Source: JBCCQH01 sp039024435
GTDB lineage: Bacteria > Bacteroidota > Bacteroidia > J057 > JADKCL01
Direction of reading: 5' to 3'
Assembly (NCBI GenBank): GCA_039024435.1
Contig: JBCCQH010000087.1
Span: 1 to 34,214 of the forward strand
Length of the DNA stretch: 34,214 nucleotides
Position numbers and translations under genes: made by a program. Below are positions 30,828 to 34,214 of this stretch, in pieces. Position 1 is the stretch's first letter. Every line of letters begins with the position of its first letter. Under the pieces are notes generated by a model. That model was not told where the DNA came from and ran no database searches. It saw nothing but the letters and a program-made list of their open reading frames with translations.

Positions 30828-30835
30828 TACATTTG
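30828..30835 (+). promoter_or_regulatory. Possible -7 box for HYR gene
   Basis: TACATTTG matches TAnnTTTG, follows an A10 tract (30816-30825), and lies about 146 nt before ATG 30982. No exact TTTG is at -33 (TTTTCGG is nearby). The rest of 30743-30981 shows no gene. Confidence 0.4.
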
Positions 30836-30981
30836 CGGCAAAGGCACAATCAACCGACGTAGCACAAAAAATTCTTCTATTCAATGCTTACTCTACGCTA
30901 CTATTTCGATTGAACGAACCTTTGTAGTGCCCTTTGGGGCTTGGACGGAATTATTGAGTTAACCAACGCAACAACAACTGT

Positions 30982-33900
30982 ATGGACGGCAATTGTCTAC
31001 CTAAACTTTACTCGCTTGTTCCCAGGCGATGTTTTATCCTTGGCTTCTTTCTATTGATCATCGGTAGCGGTTTTTCGGGACTGTGGGCCCAGAGTTGTCC
31101 TTTCCCCCCTCCACCACCTTTTGGAGCGACGGTTTCCGTCGGAACCCTCAACATCCCGAATCCGGGGGACAGTGTATGTTTTCCGGGCAACGTCAATTTC
31201 TTGGTGCCGGGGGACAACATCATAATTGGTGGATTGGTTCCGGGCACGGTCTACACGGTCAGTACTTGCGGCACCAGTGGAGGACAGACCAGCTCCATCA
31301 ACTCTTATCTGGGAGTTTGGGAATCGGGGGGAACCACTTTCCTGGGCGAATCGCTGGGGGGGACTTGCGGCACGGGCGACGATGAGCGCCTGACCTTTAC
31401 CGCCACCCAGACGTCGCACGTGGTGACATTTCGCGTTGAAGGAGGGTGCGGGGGTAACTTTGGGGCTCCCTCCGACATTTGTATCCTCAATGCCAATCCG
31501 GCGGCTCCTTCCTGTACCCCCGGAACGATCACCGTGAACCCCACCGACCAGACGGTGTGTCCGAGTGCGACGGCAAATTTCTCCGCTGATACCACCGGCG
31601 GAGGCGCGGCCGACAGTTTGCGCTGGGAAGTCTCGACCAATGGCGGGTCCACTTGGACCATTCTCGGCAATACGGGATCTTACTCCGGCACAACGACTTT
31701 GAGTTTAGTGGTGAATCCTGCCTTTTCAGTGTTCAATGGCTATCAGTACCGAATGGTTGCCTACTACTGCTCGACTCCGAATGCGGTATTTTCGGCAGCG
31801 GCAACCCTGACTTCAGTGGACAACCAAGGGCCAGTAATCACGGTTTGTCCCCTCGACCAGCCGGTCTACGTGGACAATTCCTGCGTGGCCCAACTCGACA
31901 ATTACACTTCGCAGGTTTTAGCGACGGACAATTGCGACCCTTCGCCGGCCATCGGGCAGAGTCCCGCGCCGGGCACCAATGCGGGTCTGGTCGGCAATAT
32001 GCTTACCGTTACGATGATCGCCACCGACATCAATTCCAATGCTACCACCTGCACGTTCAACGTTACAGTGCAAGATTCAACTCCGCCGACCGCCGTTTGT
32101 CAGAACGCTACCGTTCAGCTCAACGCCGGGGGCAGTGCGACGGTTGCGGCTTCGGCAGTAGATGGCGGATCCAGCGACAATTGTGGCTTGGGGACCCTTT
32201 CGGTATCACCTTCGAACTTTACCTGCGCCAATCTCGGTGGAAATACCGTTACGCTGACGGTACCGGACATAAATGGCAACTCGGCGAGTTGCACCGCAAC
32301 CGTAACGGTTGAGGACAACCTTGCCCCCACGATTAACTGTCCGCCGGATCAAGCTGTATACCTGGATGGCAACTGTGAGATCGTCCTGCCCGATTTTACT
32401 TCTTCGGCGGTGGTATCGGACAATTGCCCTGGCTCAACTACAGTTTCACAAACTCCTGCCCCCGGCACGAATCTTGGTTTTCTGACCACTTCGGTTGCCG
32501 TGACCCTGCGGGCAACCGATGCCTCATCCAATTTTGATGAGTGTAACTTCGACATTTTCAAATTTGATACGACCACGCCGACCGCGGTTTGTCAGAACGC
32601 TACGGTATACCTCAACGCCGGGGGCAGTGCCTCGATCACTGCCTCGGACGTGGACGGTGGCTCCACCGACAACTGTGATAGCAGTCCGGGCTTAAGCGCG
32701 GCTCCGACCTCCTTTAACTGTACCAGTTTGGGAACAAATGCAGTTACGCTCACCGTCACCGATGATTCTTCCAATGTATCCACCTGTACCGCCAACGTTA
32801 CGGTGCTGGATTCCACATCCCCAACTGCGGTTTGCCAGAATATCACGGTCCAGTTGGACGCGGTCGGTCAAGTAAACATCACAGCCTCCGATGTCGATGG
32901 CGGTTCAACGGACAATTGTGGAGTGGCCTCACTTGCGGCCTCGCCAAATAGTTTCAATTGCTCCAACATCGGGAACAACAATGTGACGTTGACGGTGACC
33001 GATGGCAGCAGTAATAGTTCGACTTGTACCGCGACGGTTACGGTCCAGGATACGATCTCCCCGACGGCAGTTTGCCAAAACACCACGGTCCAACTTGATG
33101 CCAGCGGTAACGCTACAGTTACCGCCAGCGACGTGGATGGTGGATCGAGCGATAATTGTAGCTTGTCCAGCTTATCGGTTTCGCCTTCGTCGTTTACCTG
33201 TGCGAATGTGGGTGCAAATACGGTGACCCTGACAGTGCAGGACAACAGTGGCAGCATTGCGACCTGCACGGCGACCGTGACGGTGCAAGACACAATTTCG
33301 CCGATGGCGGTGTGCCAAAACATCACGGTGCAACTCGATGGGAGCGGCAACGCTTCGATCACCGCCGCCGACGTGGACGGCGGATCGACCGATAACTGCG
33401 GGATCGCCGGCCTTTCGGCTACGCCGACTGCGTTTACTTGTACCAATGCGGGCGCGAACAACGTCACCTTGACCGTCACCGACATCAACGGCAATTCCGG
33501 TACTTGCATCGCAATCGTGACGGTGCAAGACACAATTTCTCCGATGGCGGTTTGCCAAAACATCACGGTGCAGCTCGATGGGAGCGGCAACGCTTCGATC
33601 ACCGCGGCCGACGTGGACGGCGGATCGACCGACAACTGCGGGATCGCCGGCCTTTCGGCTACGCCGAATGCGTTTACCTGCACCAATGTGGGCGCGAATA
33701 ACGTCACGCTGACCGTCACCGATGTCAACGGCAATTCCGATGTCTGTACCGCGGTTGTGACCGTGGAGGACACAATTTCTCCGATGGCGGTGTGCCAAAA
33801 CATCACGGTGCAACTCGATGGGAGCGGCAACGCTTCGATCACCGCGGCCGACGTGGACGGCGGATCGACCGACAACTGCGGGATCGCCGGCCTTTCGGCT

Positions 33901-34214
33901 ACGCCGACTGCGTTTACCTGCACCAATGTGGGCGCGAATAACGTCACGCTGACCGTCACTGACGTGAACGGCAATTCCGATGTCTGTACCGCGGTCGTGA
34001 CGGTGGAAGACACAATTTCGCCGACGATCACCTGCCCGCCGGACCAAGCGGTGTACCTGGATAGCAACTGCGACATCATCGTTCCTGATTTCACGGCATC
34101 GGCGGTGGTATCGGACAATTGCCCCTCAACCACCGTTTCGCAAACTCCGACGGCCGGCTCTAACCTTGGCACCTTGACCAGTTCGGTCACGGTAACCCTG
34201 CGGGCCACCGACGC
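30982..34214 (+). CDS. Secreted HYR-repeat protein, 3' end cut off
   Basis: The frame is open from ATG 30982 to the window end (1077 codons seen). A long signal peptide (hydrophobic core FILGFFLLIIGSGFSGLWA) is followed by a Cys-containing beta-rich domain (about 40-170, TPGTI-type end), a PKD/Ig-like domain (about 172-270, SATANFSADTTGG, LRWEVSTNGGSTW) and then tandem HYR-type modules. Standard modules are about 80 residues: PTAVCQN-x-TVQLDASG, DVDGGSTDNC, FTC, NxVTLTVTDxxGNSxTCTATVTVxD. Two longer variants (32326-32577 and 34018 onward) have INCPPDQAVYLDGNC and LRATDASSN. HYR repeats are Ig-like and common in Bacteroidota surface adhesins and gliding proteins. A C-terminal type IX sorting domain would be expected beyond the window (inference). 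Confidence 0.9.
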   Translation, partial: MDGNCLPKLYSLVPRRCFILGFFLLIIGSGFSGLWAQSCPFPPPPPFGATVSVGTLNIPNPGDSVCFPGNVNFLVPGDNIIIGGLVPGTVYTVSTCGTSGGQTSSINSYLGVWESGGTTFLGESLGGTCGTGDDERLTFTATQTSHVVTFRVEGGCGGNFGAPSDICILNANPAAPSCTPGTITVNPTDQTVCPSATANFSADTTGGGAADSLRWEVSTNGGSTWTILGNTGSYSGTTTLSLVVNPAFSVFNGYQYRMVAYYCSTPNAVFSAAATLTSVDNQGPVITVCPLDQPVYVDNSCVAQLDNYTSQVLATDNCDPSPAIGQSPAPGTNAGLVGNMLTVTMIATDINSNATTCTFNVTVQDSTPPTAVCQNATVQLNAGGSATVAASAVDGGSSDNCGLGTLSVSPSNFTCANLGGNTVTLTVPDINGNSASCTATVTVEDNLAPTINCPPDQAVYLDGNCEIVLPDFTSSAVVSDNCPGSTTVSQTPAPGTNLGFLTTSVAVTLRATDASSNFDECNFDIFKFDTTTPTAVCQNATVYLNAGGSASITASDVDGGSTDNCDSSPGLSAAPTSFNCTSLGTNAVTLTVTDDSSNVSTCTANVTVLDSTSPTAVCQNITVQLDAVGQVNITASDVDGGSTDNCGVASLAASPNSFNCSNIGNNNVTLTVTDGSSNSSTCTATVTVQDTISPTAVCQNTTVQLDASGNATVTASDVDGGSSDNCSLSSLSVSPSSFTCANVGANTVTLTVQDNSGSIATCTATVTVQDTISPMAVCQNITVQLDGSGNASITAADVDGGSTDNCGIAGLSATPTAFTCTNAGANNVTLTVTDINGNSGTCIAIVTVQDTISPMAVCQNITVQLDGSGNASITAADVDGGSTDNCGIAGLSATPNAFTCTNVGANNVTLTVTDVNGNSDVCTAVVTVEDTISPMAVCQNITVQLDGSGNASITAADVDGGSTDNCGIAGLSATPTAFTCTNVGANNVTLTVTDVNGNSDVCTAVVTVEDTISPTITCPPDQAVYLDSNCDIIVPDFTASAVVSDNCPSTTVSQTPTAGSNLGTLTSSVTVTLRATD
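32578..34020 (+). repeat. Near-identical HYR modules in DNA
   Basis: Module starts fall at 32578, 32821, 33061, 33301, 33541, 33781 and 34021; after a first period of 243, the period is exactly 240 bp. The copies at 33301, 33541 and 33781 are almost identical in DNA (long blocks without change), while the first three differ widely, suggesting recent duplication or gene conversion at the 3' side. Confidence 0.95.

Noticed and set aside
32868..34208. 446-residue minus-strand ORF, and a 291-residue ORF at 33172-34047
   Set aside because: Antisense shadows of the HYR modules. The 240-bp period is a multiple of three and the codon bias leaves minus frames open; the plus frame has a signal peptide and clear HYR motifs.

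Overview
The window looks like chromosomal DNA of a Bacteroidota bacterium, most plausibly a Saprospiria-type organism (inference). Several upstream regions carry the Bacteroidota sigma signature (about -33 TTTG, 18-20 nt, -7 TAnnTTTG). Start codons follow A-rich leaders rather than strong Shine-Dalgarno sites. The tmRNA tag ends in ALAA, and very long secreted repeat proteins, including a hyalin-repeat (HYR) type protein, are present. Genes are GC-rich and the gaps are AT-richer. I saw no transposase, integrase, CRISPR array, rRNA or ordinary tRNA gene.

Layout. 1-640: a tandem duplication next to ssrA (tmRNA, minus strand). 805-4398 (minus): a secreted DUF1573 protein and a PgpH-type 7TM-HD phosphodiesterase. 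4399-5118: a divergent gap with three terminator-like hairpins that no known gene explains. 5119-10012 (plus): a universal stress protein, thiolase, a DUF2237 protein and a secreted Bacteroidota protein. 10050-13398 (minus): a small secreted protein, isoaspartyl peptidase/asparaginase and Ffh. 13648-16897 (plus): membrane pyrophosphatase and a Lys-rich protein. 17011-20341 (minus): a TPR-arginine-methyltransferase-like fusion, a Cys-knuckle protein and a triple SHOCT-like protein. 20403-21143 (plus): a conserved Cys-motif protein. 21416-26500 (plus): a 1694-residue secreted protein. 26746-28584 (minus): a cPLA2-like lipase. 28901-30742 (plus): an O-antigen-ligase-like membrane protein. 30982 to the window end (plus): a partial HYR-repeat protein.

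Most genes are housekeeping (trans-translation, protein targeting, thiolysis, pyrophosphate-driven ion pumping, probable c-di-AMP turnover) and look singly transcribed, with their own promoters and terminators. The exception is 17-31 kb, which is rich in unusual cell-surface or repeat genes.

The most notable object is the 21416-26500 protein. It has a beta-rich N-terminal region and four Ig-like units. These are followed by 20 tandem two-cysteine motifs organised as alternating long and short units, with a higher-order period of about 151 residues. A 15-residue Thr/Pro/basic repeat then leads to one further copy of the Cys motif at the very C-terminus.
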